The notes below the pieces were generated by a model that was given only the letters and a program-made list of their open reading frames with translations, was not told where the DNA came from and searched no databases. The translations under genes and the position numbers were made by a program. Below, in pieces: positions 1-9,712 of a stretch of 64,000 bases of DNA. Each line of letters opens with the position of its first letter. Within the stretch, counting starts at the first letter, position 1. This DNA is from Uranotaenia lowii (taxonomy: Eukaryota > Arthropoda > Insecta > Diptera > Culicidae), in contig NW_026597189.1 of the NCBI RefSeq assembly GCF_029784155.1, positions 1 through 64,000 on the forward strand, given 5' to 3'.

Positions 1-739
1 AAGGGCTTTACATGAAAAAGGAGTTAACCCAGTCTTTTCCGATAACGGGTCAAAACTACACTATAAGGGGTTGCGCCAGATGAGTGTGTAGTTCGTTTCT
101 ACACGCTAGAAATTATTAAACCATTTAGGAATCAAAAATAACCATTTTTGACCGTTTCCCGGGAAATGCCATTTTATGAGTTCTCCATGAGAAGTCATAA
201 AATGACTTCTAGGGGAGAAGTTCCGCATAAATGAGGATTGTAACCAAACGGTTTCCTTAATAGTAAAGCGATGATTTGAAGAAGCGTAAAAAAACGTTTA
301 TCAAACGATTATTCAAACCGTGAAATACATTAGTTTAATCGTGAATTCCAAATTCACAGTATTTTTAATATGTCGTTAGGTTATGTAATTGTTAATAACC
401 GTTAAAACACTTGTATGGACGAACTGTTCTACATGCAGTCCATGTTAGGTTTAAAAACCGATTGCTGAAAATGTATTTAGATCATCGGATTGTCATCGTT
501 ATAGTTTTCTCGAGGAGCTCTCATTCCTAAACGCTTACGTCAATGGTTGTGTAACGATTTGACTTTACTTTATTCCAACATTATTCAAACCGTTATAGGA
601 ATCGTTCGTAAAAAGAGCACGCACACAAACGCAAAATTTTTAATGTACATGGGAGATTTTCGGATAAAAATGAAAAATGTTTTTTAATTGCAACATTTTA
701 TTAAATATCGTTTTTTAGCGCCGCTCTATATCGATACGT
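1..739. repeat. Intergenic DNA with a dispersed repeat
   Basis: No gene is visible. About 100-215 matches, in inverted orientation, the stretch at 44031-44128: the shared part starts at ACACGCTAGAAA and runs through GAAATGCCATTTTATGAG, with scattered mismatches. The rest is AT-rich. A looser resemblance (CATAAAATGAC, CCGCATAAAT words) occurs at 23430-23480. The family is not identified, and its ends are not clear in this copy. Confidence 0.5.
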
Positions 740-1665
740 GGCGAAAAACAAATTGTCCTGGCGCAGCGTTGAAAACGCTGCCAATTACTGGAAGCTGATT
801 CTCTCGCAGGAATTCTTGTTCGCTCCCTCTTGGCAGTAGCGCGAAATTAATCGCTGATAGGTGACCCGATTCGGTTCAACGCCCTTGGCCTGCAAATCCG
901 CCAGAAATTCCGTTGGCGAGAAGGAATGCTCATTATCCATATACACCCGAAGAAGGGCGTTGTAGTAGGAAATGTAAATTGCTGCGTTTAAGCTGTTCAA
1001 TGTTTTCCATTACTCCTGAACCAGAGCTGTACGATCCTCGGGAAGGCCTTCTGGAACTAGGTGGCCTGCAATGAGAATTTTAAAAATTTCTGTTAAGGTG
1101 CTTCTTAAGACACCGCGTTTAACATACCGCAACAACGAATATAACCAGTCAAGATTGAGCGCTGGAAGCGGAACGGTTAATACGGATTTCCTCCGGAACA
1201 TCTTTCAGATCTCGGCGTAAAATTCTTTCAGAGCTTTTTACACCTTAATCCAGCCGCTTCAAAGATCGGTCTAGTCCCTGCCTTCAACTAGCGGCAGATG
1301 TAGAATAACCGCTGGAAAGGAAAAAAAATACACTTTTAAAAACAGTGCAATTAAACACTCAGTATAAAAATGAGCAGAAAAATCTATTACAGATAAGTCT
1401 GTTGCGTAAACATTCACTTGCACATCACTGCGTGCCGCAAACCGGCACCCACATAAATGGAAAATTTTCCCGAACTTACCTCACAGAACATTGCGACTGC
1501 TGAATAAACTTCGTTCCGTCTCCCGGACTGTGTTGAATGTTCCGCGCGAATCCGGCGAAATAGCGCACAAATTTGCTGAACCGCAATTTCGATGCCATGA
1601 TTTTGTGGCGCTGGCGAGAAGACCACACCAATTTTTTCGTGCTTCACGTTTGACAACCAAAACAA
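740..1665 (-). pseudogene. Decayed 5' fragment of an LRPPRC / bicoid stability factor (bsf)-like PPR gene
   Basis: On the minus strand the text resembles the N-terminal part of insect LRPPRC (bsf), a mitochondrial pentatricopeptide-repeat RNA-binding protein: LVPEGLPEDRTALVQE, YNALLRVYMDNEHSFSPTEF and GVEPNRVTYQRLISRYCQEG are recognisable (1065-785). Exon structure survives. A possible exon 1 ends at 1480 before GTAAGT. Exon 2 is 1311-1128 (LDRSLKRLD, RRDLKDVPEEIRINRSASS). A 62-nt intron (GTATGT to TTGCAG) spans 1127-1066, and exon 3 starts at 1065. The copy is dead: there is TAA after VQE at 1010-1012, TGA and a small insertion in exon 2, and frameshifts after CQEG, after which the homology fades near 740. 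Because introns remain, it is a genomic fragment and not a retrocopy. Homology is from memory of the family; exon 1 is the least certain part. Confidence 0.7.
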
Positions 1666-2600
1666 AGTCTACATCAGTTTTGCCAGGTTCAATGTTTTAT
1701 CAATATTTGTTTAGATATTGAGATGCAAAATTTAAAGGTAAATATTTAATCTGATCAGGATGATTGTAGTAATTTAAGAATGTTTTAGGGATCACAAATT
1801 AAATAAAATTGTAATTAAGTGCAGATAGACTCTAATCATTAAAGCGCTTTCGTATTTTTTTTTATATTGAAGCGTTTGGAGTCGTTCAACTTGGCGTGCC
1901 GCTAGTGTAAAAGCTTATCACATTATAGGATAGGATAGCTTCGTTCAACCGTTGGTAAAAATCGGTTTCAACTGGTTTCGGTCAACTGATAGATGTTCAA
2001 CGAGCCAAGTTTTGGTCGAAACTAGTCAGAGCGTTGTTCAACGGAGCAAGTTGAAATCAGTCGAAACCAATCCAGCAAGATTCGTTTCGACCTGGTAGAA
2101 ATCGATCGAAGTCAAATGGAAAGAGACAGGTGATCAACTGTCAATCCATTTCTACTTCGGTATCGATTTTTGATTACGGCGAATGCGCAAAGACCTTTGT
2201 TTTGAAAAAACGCATTTCAAGTTTCAGAAAATAAAATCAATTTCCTATTTAGCTGCGTACAATCATTTTCCTAAATAAGTCGCTTAAATGCTTTCAAATT
2301 GATTTAATTTCATCACCCGATCGATAAATATAGCTTTAACCACAGAGAACCAGAGAACGGGCCCCGTACAAATATGTGTCGAATCCGTGTGTAAGAATTT
2401 GAATCGTCGGCCATTTTAAAAACCGTTAAAATTGGCCTAAAAACAGCACCATCTAGTGGCTCTTAGCTAAGTGACTCAGCTGTTGTTGTCGATTTTTTTT
2501 TGTCAACAGTTGAGAACACTCAGAACATAAATAACCCAAAATTTACTTCCAGGTCGCACCAAAACAGAGTTCAGTAAGTTTTCTTTTTTTTTTTGGGGTG
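1666..2600. other. Intergenic, AT-rich, no gene seen
   Basis: No coding sequence is supported. 1930-2130 is enriched in GTTCAAC, GGTCGAAAC and similar words. 2341-2480 resembles the ends of the foldback family seen at 25134-26352: it begins CACAGAGAACCAGAG and includes CATCTAGTGGCTCTTAGCTAAG, close to a stretch near 26250. It is therefore a likely solo relic of that family. Confidence 0.45.
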
Positions 2601-3318
2601 TACACTCAGAAAAATACTATTATGTATGCCATAAGATTCTCTTATGAAGTGGCGCCATAAGAAAAATTAATGAAATTCATAAGATTGTCTTATGACGCGA
2701 ATGAGTTCTGAAGATGAACGCCTACTTCAATGAGAGGTTGTTGCTTTTCATAAGAGATTCTTATGGAAACAGTAAATCACTTTCTAATAAGAAAAATTCT
2801 CGATATTTCATGATGAAAACATTAACTTTATTGTTTGCAAATTTGTTTAAAATTAAATCCTTCATGGTCACCATCAGCAGCGCATCAACAGACGGCTCCA
2901 TCAAAGTTTTTTTTTGCAGCATCTTAATCTTCGACCTTTCGTTTTTTGCCGATCAGCTTGCTGAAAAGTAAACAAATAATGTATTTTAGTTTACTAATAT
3001 ATTCAACGTTCACACCAAAAACATCAAATCGAACTTACCATTCCGGAGATAACAATAACATTTAACATTGAAGGAAAACTATAATAACTAATGAACTGGC
3101 GATTGCTTCGTACTGTTAGATGATGAAAAAAAAAATGATGCTATGAATGAATGTGTTCATCATTTTTTCACAATGCCGTTTCTTCTATTTTTCATAAGAA
3201 CATCGTCTGAAAATTGAAAGAATTTCATAAGACTCTCATGAAAAAATAGTTTGGACTCAAAAAAGTGGTTCATAAGATGTATTTTATGAAATTTATAATA
3301 AGATTTCCTCTGAGTGTA
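2601..3318 (+). mobile_element. CATAAG-rich mini-element, copy 1 (intron-bearing)
   Basis: A 718-bp unit has inverted ends TACACTCAGA and TCTGAGTGTA and is repeated nearly identically at 5668-6382. The TA ends suggest a TA target site of the Tc1/mariner type. The inside is dotted with CATAAGA...TCTTATG mini-palindromes. On the minus strand there is a conserved splice pair: donor GTAAGTTCG from 3038 and acceptor TTTACTTTTCAG ending at 2961, giving a 78-nt intron. The 30-nt exon before it starts with ATG at 3068. Spliced, it reads MLNVIVISGM then QADRQKTKGR and about 10 more residues. No transposase is present. Splicing is inferred, not demonstrated. Confidence 0.75.
2961..3068 (-). other. Predicted first exon and intron of the mini-element transcript
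   Basis: Exon 1 is 3068-3039 (ATG, exactly 10 codons) and the intron is 3038-2961. The same layout occurs in the second copy (6133-6104; intron 6103-6028), with identical exon 1 and intact splice signals. No known protein is recognised in the product. Confidence 0.45.
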
Positions 3319-4589
3319 GAAAAATCAACATAATGAAATTTGCAGAAGGAACTATATGCTCTTTAAACGAAATCTTTTTCTTTTGGCAATGCTGCCTAAT
3401 TTGGTACTCGTTTTGAATTGAGCCACTGATTTTGTTTCAGAAAAAAAGCAAACATTATTTAGTTGTTTGGAGAGAAAGTTCATTTAAGATTTGGATTATG
3501 TGTCTGTTTTAATATGAATTATAATTTCAAAAATAGTTCAGTCAACATTTGCCGCAAGATTTCTGTATGATGTGTTAATTTATGATACCCCTCTAATGCA
3601 GGGGTGAGCAACCTTTTGAACCAACGGGCCAATTTAAATTTGAAATTTTGTCGGTGGGCCAAACTTAAAATATTTTTTTGTGATAATTAAGTGCTGAACG
3701 TCACTTTTCATAACTACAAATTTTTGGCGAAAACAAATCTAAAAAAAAAGATAAAACGAATTCACGTTTTTGAAAACAGTAATTCATGGCAGTAACAACA
3801 AGGCTTTTTTTTTTTTTAAAATAAACCGATATTGAAAAGGTACCTCGCTAAATCTTTGACATCTTTAAATTTTCTCATTTTCTAATAGTTTTTAATAGAA
3901 CTTCTTTGCGAACATTCGTTCTTACAACATTCTTGTTTAAACCGATGATATTATTCGTCATCACTTCCATTTAAAAATCTTTTGGAGCTTACCACAGTGA
4001 AAGCTAAGAGTTTGATAAATATATTTTTAAAGCAATCACAGTCTTCTTAACATTGAACGTTGAATCGCTATTTGACTTTATGTGATTTTTTTTCCTCCAT
4101 TAGGGCATCCGCAGCAATCGCGAGCAAAGTGAAAATGCTCACGAGTTTAATCACTTCCATACCGCACCGGGGGTTAGTATGAAGGTGAGCAAAATAGGGC
4201 CGATGCCGTCGGGACCGACGAAATCACCAAATTTGCTCACTAGAAAGGGGCGAGAGCAAACATGCACTGAAAAAAATTCTACCGTTTTGAGCAGAATTAA
4301 ACAAACGATGTCGCAGCGTGTAGATGTTTGTTGATATTTATTTTAAGAAAAAACTGTATCAGATTAAAATTGTGGATGGTTTTTTTTGGAATTACCAGTT
4401 AAATTTGCAATTTCGTTACATTTTTTCGGGTTTTTCCAAGAATTGAACGAGAAAGTGTACATGCTGGTTCTGATGGTGAGTTATTTATTTTGTATTTTAT
4501 ACTGTTTTGGAATTTTTTCTATCTATGAATTTTGATAACATTTTTTCCTTTCTCACTCAATTTCAGATAAACAAACTTGAAGCATCGTA

Positions 4590-4868
4590 ATTTGTGACCA
4601 AAAATGGTCACTCGGAGTTTCTCGGAGTAATAATAATCGAGACCAGTGCGCTGTGCAGGATTTTTGTATCCAACCGGCCAATATGGGTGGCATTCCAGTA
4701 CTGTCCCTACCGATTCGGCTTTCGAAACGAGGTCTCTCAATAAGTTTGCAACTAATGGGACCCAGTTTTTCGGAGCAGCAACTATTTCAATCAGCACGTT
4801 GGATAGAAAAAGAAGTTGAAGATTTTTTAGAGAAGTATGATTTTAATATAAATATAATAAACAAATAA
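4590..4868 (+). pseudogene. C-terminal fragment of glutamyl-tRNA(Gln) amidotransferase subunit A (GatA-like amidase)
   Basis: The reading [19 protein letters not shown], then [20 protein letters not shown] and [20 protein letters not shown], matches the C-terminal end of amidase-signature proteins. The best fit is mitochondrial GatA, which helps make Gln-tRNA(Gln). The frame is open from about 4590 to a TAA at 4866-4868, and poly(A)-like AATAAA motifs follow. A splice-acceptor-like TTTCAG lies just upstream near 4566. The catalytic Ser-Ser-Lys part of the enzyme is absent, so this is a partial copy. It sits inside the hAT element, so capture of a host 3' exon is plausible. GatA against another amidase is inference. 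Confidence 0.6.
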
Positions 4869-5111
4869 AGTTGAATTTTAGTTGAATTGTTTAGTTTGTT
4901 GAATTTTGTTTTTCGGGTGTGTTAGGGTGTGTTTCGGGGGTGTTTCGGGGGTGTTAAGAAATAAAAGTGCCCGGCGTTTTGAAAACAAAATCGAGCTTAA
5001 TTCGAAAATATATTCTTATCTGAACTTATTCTTATCTGAATTTATTTTATTCAATCAAGTCGTCCTACAATGCAATAAGTTTTTAATCACAATCCAGCAA
5101 ACGGGTGACAC

Positions 5112-5348
5112 GGAATTGGAAACACCGTAAGGGAAACTCAACGCTTTACCGAAAGGATCAATGTTGAATCGGTCGCCGAAAACAACCACCACCGGTTGAA
5201 AGCGGTGTCCTATAGATATGATGACGAGGCCAAGCGAAGCAAACATCCTGCTCGGAAGTTCTTGCTGCATCCGTCATCGGACCCGATTACTGGTGTTCAA
5301 AGTTGCTTGGCCTTGCTGCTGCTGTACGGCATGTTCAACCAGGATGTA
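5112..5348 (+). pseudogene. Unidentified coding-like fragment
   Basis: An open plus-strand frame of about 79 codons ends with TAG near 5348 and has natural-looking amino acid content (RLKAVSYRYDDEAKRSKHPA, KFLLHPSSDPITGV). I do not recognise the family. It has no good ATG, lies ~240 bp from the GatA fragment inside the hAT element, and may be another captured host fragment. It could also be chance. Confidence 0.35.
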
Positions 5349-5667
5349 TAGACTTTGACGTCACGATACGGATAGCAGCTATCCCGTCAAATAACTGCCA
5401 ACACCCCCAGGCCCTTTTAAGACCAACATTCATTAAAATTTCAGCAAAAAACTGACGACTCCGAAAATTTACTCGGTACGTATTAATTTAAGATTAAGAT
5501 TTTCTTCAAAAGTTTTCTCAGTGCAATGCCAAATTTAAAAATAATTATGCTACCGCCCGGTGCGCAAAAGAGTGAGTATCCCAAAACCGGTCCGCTGAAA
5601 TGAGCAAAACCGGGCCGCGTATACTCACTTATTGGTGCGTTTGCTCTTAAAACTTGTCCTCAATACC

Positions 5668-6382
5668 TACACTCAGAAAAATACTATTATGTATGCCATA
5701 AGATTCTCTTATGAAGTGGCGCCATAAGAAAAATTAATGAAATTCATAAGATTGTCTTATGACGCGAATGAATTCTGAAGATGAACGCCTACTTCAATGA
5801 GAGGTTGTTGCTTTTCATAAGAGATTCTTATGGAAACAGTAAATCACTTTCTAATAAGAAAAATTCTCGATATTTCATGCTGGAAACAATCACTTTATTG
5901 TTTGCCAAATTTGTTTAAAATTAAATCCTTCATGGTCACCATCAGCAGCGCATCAACAGACGGCTCCATCAAAGTTTTTATTGTCGCATCTTAATCAGCG
6001 ACCTTTCGTTTTTTGCCGATCAGCTAGCTGAAAAGTAAACAAATAATATATTTTAGTTTACTAATTTATTCAACGTTCACACAAAACATCAAATCGAACT
6101 TACCATTCCGGAGATAACAATAACATTTAACATTGAAGGAAAACTATAATAACTATAAACTGGCGATTGCTTCGTACTGTTAGATGATGAAAAAAAAACT
6201 GATGCTATGAATGAATGTGTTCATCATTTTTTCACAATGCCGTTTCTTCTATTTTTCATAAGAACATCGTATGAAAATTGAAAGAATTTCATAAGACTCT
6301 TATGAAAAATTAGTTTGGACGCAAAAAAGTGGTTCATAAGATGTATCTTATGAAATTTATAATAAGATTTCCTCTGAGTGTA
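5668..6382 (+). mobile_element. CATAAG-rich mini-element, copy 2 (intron-bearing)
   Basis: This is the second copy of the 2601-3318 element, in the same orientation and nearly identical, with the same ends. The minus-strand intron is 6103-6028 (76 nt; GTAAGTTCG to TTTTCAG) and exon 1 is 6133-6104. The spliced frame reads MLNVIVISGM then LADRQKTKGR before a stop, so splice sites and exon 1 are kept while the downstream frame has changed. Confidence 0.75.
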
Positions 6383-7327
6383 GATTTTTTTCTACAAACG
6401 TTAAAAAAACTCGTTTGTTTAAATAGAAGTTCTGTATTGGATCATTGCATTCAGATGTTGAACTATAGGTTGTCGAAATCACAGAGAGCTGTATTTTGAC
6501 TCTGGTAATGTGGATTGCGTATTATAAGTGAAATAACTCAATTTATCGATGTTTGTGATAAATTTTCTATCAAATTTCTGAAAAAGCATCACAGATAATC
6601 GTCAAAGACATTTTAGGTGGAATCACAGAACTTCAGATATCAATTGTTTTTATCAAGTACTAATAATTTTTGTGGGTTGATTTATGTTGATAAACAATCT
6701 AAAATCGTTCAACCAGGCTTTATTATTTAACTTTCGTAATTTTCGTCAATATTCGGAAATAAAAAAAAATAAATCAAAAGTTGTTAGTTTAATTTTTTTT
6801 TGCCATTGTATGGAATAATTAAAAAAAAATCTGCTGAGCACATTTTTTATTATCAACTTTATATTTTTGCTTGAAATGAAAATAGGTAATGACTTCACTA
6901 AACCGGCTTCGAAATTCCTTTGACCATATGTTGGTTCCGATTGTTGGTTTTTCTTTCGAATCACGTTAATGGATTTTGCTCTCAAAGGGGAAGGAAAAAA
7001 TTATACTAATAAAAAAACACCCCAATATAACATTATGCCAATAAACAATATTGCATTTAAGCAGATATACTAGAACCGATATACACCACTTAACGAGAAA
7101 TCGGGAGACACGAATAGCGCTATCTGGCGACAGAAATGGAACTATTACACTGTGATTTTTTTCGGAGCTTTGATCAGAGATGCCAGGTGTCCTGATTTTT
7201 CAATTGACAATCGCAAAAAGTGTGGCGTAGCATATAGAAAAGGCGGAAGTAAAATGATTACTATTTGAATAAATATGAATTAATAACAGCGCATATTCTT
7301 ACAATTCTTAAAACGTTGTCTAAACCC
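6383..7327. other. AT-rich remainder of the hAT element, no gene seen
   Basis: There are only short chance frames. Around 7165-7190 a GATGCCAGGTGTCCTGATTTTT string recalls ends of other small elements in the window (compare 60545-60575). Confidence 0.4.
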
Positions 7328-7331
7328 TTAA

Positions 7332-7630
7332 AGCATCGGCAGCGATAAGTGCTTTCCCAGGTGTTAACCCCGGACACATTCTAGGTCCTTTTTTAGCTTT
7401 AGCAGTACATTTGCGCACCGGAAAGTGCTAAACTGGTTTCCATTTTAGCCACTGGTGACGCTCCGATAGGTGTTGTTGTTTTTTGATGCTATTTCCATTT
7501 GTTAGCATCTGTCAAATCAGGAGCTGGTCGGTATTTAAATAAGGCTCCTGGCTTGCTTTTTCAATACCGAGGAGCAAGTGTCAAAATTGAGTGTTATTAT
7601 AGCTTTGACACCTGACCGCTGCTGATACTC
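7332..7630. mobile_element. TTAA-flanked mini-element (piggyBac-like target)
   Basis: A 299-bp unit is flanked by TTAA on both sides (7328-7331 and 7631-7634). Its ends are imperfect inverted repeats: AGCATCGGCAGCG at the left and, reversed, GAGTATCAGCAGCGG at the right. TTAA duplication is typical of piggyBac-type elements. No coding capacity. The short imperfect ends keep confidence moderate. Confidence 0.5.
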
Positions 7631-7634
7631 TTAA

Positions 7635-8165
7635 ACATCGTGATTGTAATATTCCTATCGATTTAGCGCAAAGTTTAAAAAAAGAAAGAATGAAAAGGGA
7701 ATGTTATTAGAATCATAAACTTTAAGGTCAAGAATTCGAAATAAATGACTAATTTATTATGACTTCATAAATAACTAAAAATACATTGATTTACGACACT
7801 CGCCATAAAATCTGTCTGCACAGATTTTAGACTTTTGCATTGCAAATTTCCGCCAACACTTAACGAGAAAGCAAACAAACTACATATTCTTAATCAAATT
7901 TTAAAAGCTTAGCTAAGAGACGAAAATTAAATATAGATAAAGTTATAAAAAAATTTAAATTCAAAAATGATTGTTATTAATTTTTCCTAGTTATATTTAA
8001 ACAGTTTTTTTGTGTTTTGGAATATCATTTGTTTTGCAATAGTAAAGAATAATAAAAACGTTTCATTTCAAAACCAATATACATGCCAATACCAATATAA
8101 TTTCGTCACATTCCATGGCGGGAACAGAATTTTTCCTTCTTGGTAATAACAAATGACATGATGCT
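7635..8165. other. AT-rich, no gene seen
   Basis: No open frame of interest. ACACTTAACGAGAAA near 7860 repeats a word seen at 7085, which suggests an old local duplication or relic repeat. Confidence 0.35.
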
Positions 8166-8167
8166 TA

Positions 8168-9016
8168 CACACAAAACTTTCGGGGCTCCACTTAGCAAAA
8201 TTTGGCTGTTACTTTCCCTTAGCAAAAATATTTTTTTACTGTTGAGTTAGCAAAAAGTTCAATTTACTTGATTTTAGCAATAAAAAGGTTCATTTTACTT
8301 GATTTGAGCAAAACAAAATTTTTCTAGCCGCTTTGTTTATGGACAGCAGCCGCCGTCGGTTGATCAATAAAATAACAACTTGACGCGATTAAGTGCGGTT
8401 CCGGAGTTCGATGCTGACGGTTCTCGTTGTGGCTAAGTAAACGACAAAATGATAGCCAAATCGACACCGGATTCGGACAGGTAAGGGCCGATCATATAAA
8501 GCGCAAATTTTGGATTTTTAAATTAAAAATTTCTTGTTTTTTTCTAACAGGTTACAACTGGCAGCGAAAACGACAGATTTTAGCAACTGTCCGGAAATTT
8601 TGAGGGTTGCATCCGGCGAATTCGTTAGTTAAGGTCGGAAACTTGGCATTTCCCTTGCCGGAAGGTACATTTCCAGAACGGTACTAATTTAATTACATTT
8701 TACAAATAAGTGTTTAATAATGTCACGAAAAAAGTATGAAAAATAAACTAAAAGTTTAATGATTTGTGTATTCTAGTCAATAATCAAACATTCCCCTGAT
8801 TCTCCAGAGAAAAAAATAACAAAACATGAAATTACGGATCCGGACAATCTTTTTCTCCGGTTTTTGCTAGAAATTTGAGCAAAAACTGCGGCGGCTAACT
8901 TTTTTCTCGTTTACTAAAACTTTAGTTAAAAAATATTGCTAAATTGGTTGCTAAGTTTTTAGCTGGTCAAATTTGAGCAAAATTTTGCTAAATTCCGGCC
9001 TCGAAAATTTTGTGTG
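8168..9016 (+). mobile_element. TTAGCAAA-rich mini-element, copy 1 (intron-bearing)
   Basis: An 849-bp unit has inverted ends CACACAAAACTTTCG and CGAAAATTTTGTGTG, is flanked by TA on both sides, and has a second copy at 37424-38352. Both subterminal zones are packed with TTAGCAAA / TTTGCTAA words. The plus strand carries ATG at 8449, a 32-nt exon to 8480, an intron 8481-8550 (GTAAGG to TTTTCTAACAG) and an in-frame stop at 8630-8632. The spliced frame is 38 codons beginning MIAKSTPDSDRLQLAAKTTD. No transposase. The product is unlike anything I know. Confidence 0.75.
8449..8632 (+). CDS. Predicted spliced micro-ORF of the TTAGCAAA mini-element, copy 1
   Basis: Exon 1 is 8449-8480 (32 nt), the intron 8481-8550 (70 nt), and exon 2 8551-8632. 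The frame stays open across the junction (codon AG|G, Arg). Copy 2 at 37666 has an ATG exon of exactly the same length, encoding a similar start (M-I/V-A-K/R-x-T-P). This is the best support that the exon is real. Expression and function are unknown. Confidence 0.4.
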
Positions 9017-9018
9017 TA

Positions 9019-9550
9019 ATGTGCACACAGTTTTCGTATTAATTAAAAAAAAATGTGCTTAAATTTTGTTTTCTCCTTGATAATCGTTTCTGTGAAACTA
9101 TTTCAGCTGTGATTTTTTATTTGTTTAGATTTTTGTTTTGCGTTCACGTGCACAAATAAATGATGGGAAAACATTAAGAAATATATTCCGATTATTCATT
9201 GCAAATCGAAAGAGTTTTTTTTATTTATTTCAGTACAATTGGTTTGAATTTGAAAGAAAAACAATTCTGTTGCATAAATTCGTCTCAATTAATAAAAAAA
9301 AATCAATCTGTGCCCTTTCAAAATGTTAATCTGGAGTTGTCAAAATGCTGATCAGGGATGCCGTCCAAACATATTTTCATCACTTTTTTTGTTTAGTTTA
9401 GGAACACATAAAAAAATAAATTCCGCTCATTTAAGAAATGAATTCAAAATTCGCACCACCAGCCTTTACTTCTTTCATGTTTTTCAGAAGATATGTCACA
9501 AGTCTCTCAGGCATGATTCCAAGTCCATAATCAGAAAACATGGATATTAG
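9019..9550. other. AT-rich flank ending at the I-element target site
   Basis: No gene seen. TGATCAGGGATGCC at 9349-9362 is mirrored by GGCATCCCTGATCA at 22766-22779 and could be the left end of another small DNA element into which the I element inserted. 9540-9550 (ATGGATATTAG) is the left target duplication of the I element. Confidence 0.45.
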
Positions 9551-9712
9551 TTTTTTTTTTTTTTTTTTAACAATTCTTTATTTGAAACGGCTCATACCTT
9601 TAGGCTTTAAGGAGCCAAAATCGATTTTGTTGTTTACAATTGTTTTCTTAACTTAACACTTTGTGAGAGGAGAAAGGAAGATAGAAAGGGAAATATGAAA
9701 ATAAAAAAGAAA

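Noticed and set aside
1491..1721. Plus-strand frame opposite the LRPPRC-like exon 1
   Set aside because: It is the complementary shadow of a better-supported minus-strand exon.
4103..5650. A single TTAA-bounded element carrying the GatA fragment
   Set aside because: The left GGGCATCCGCAGC end has no matching right inverted end near 5646, so boundaries cannot be supported.
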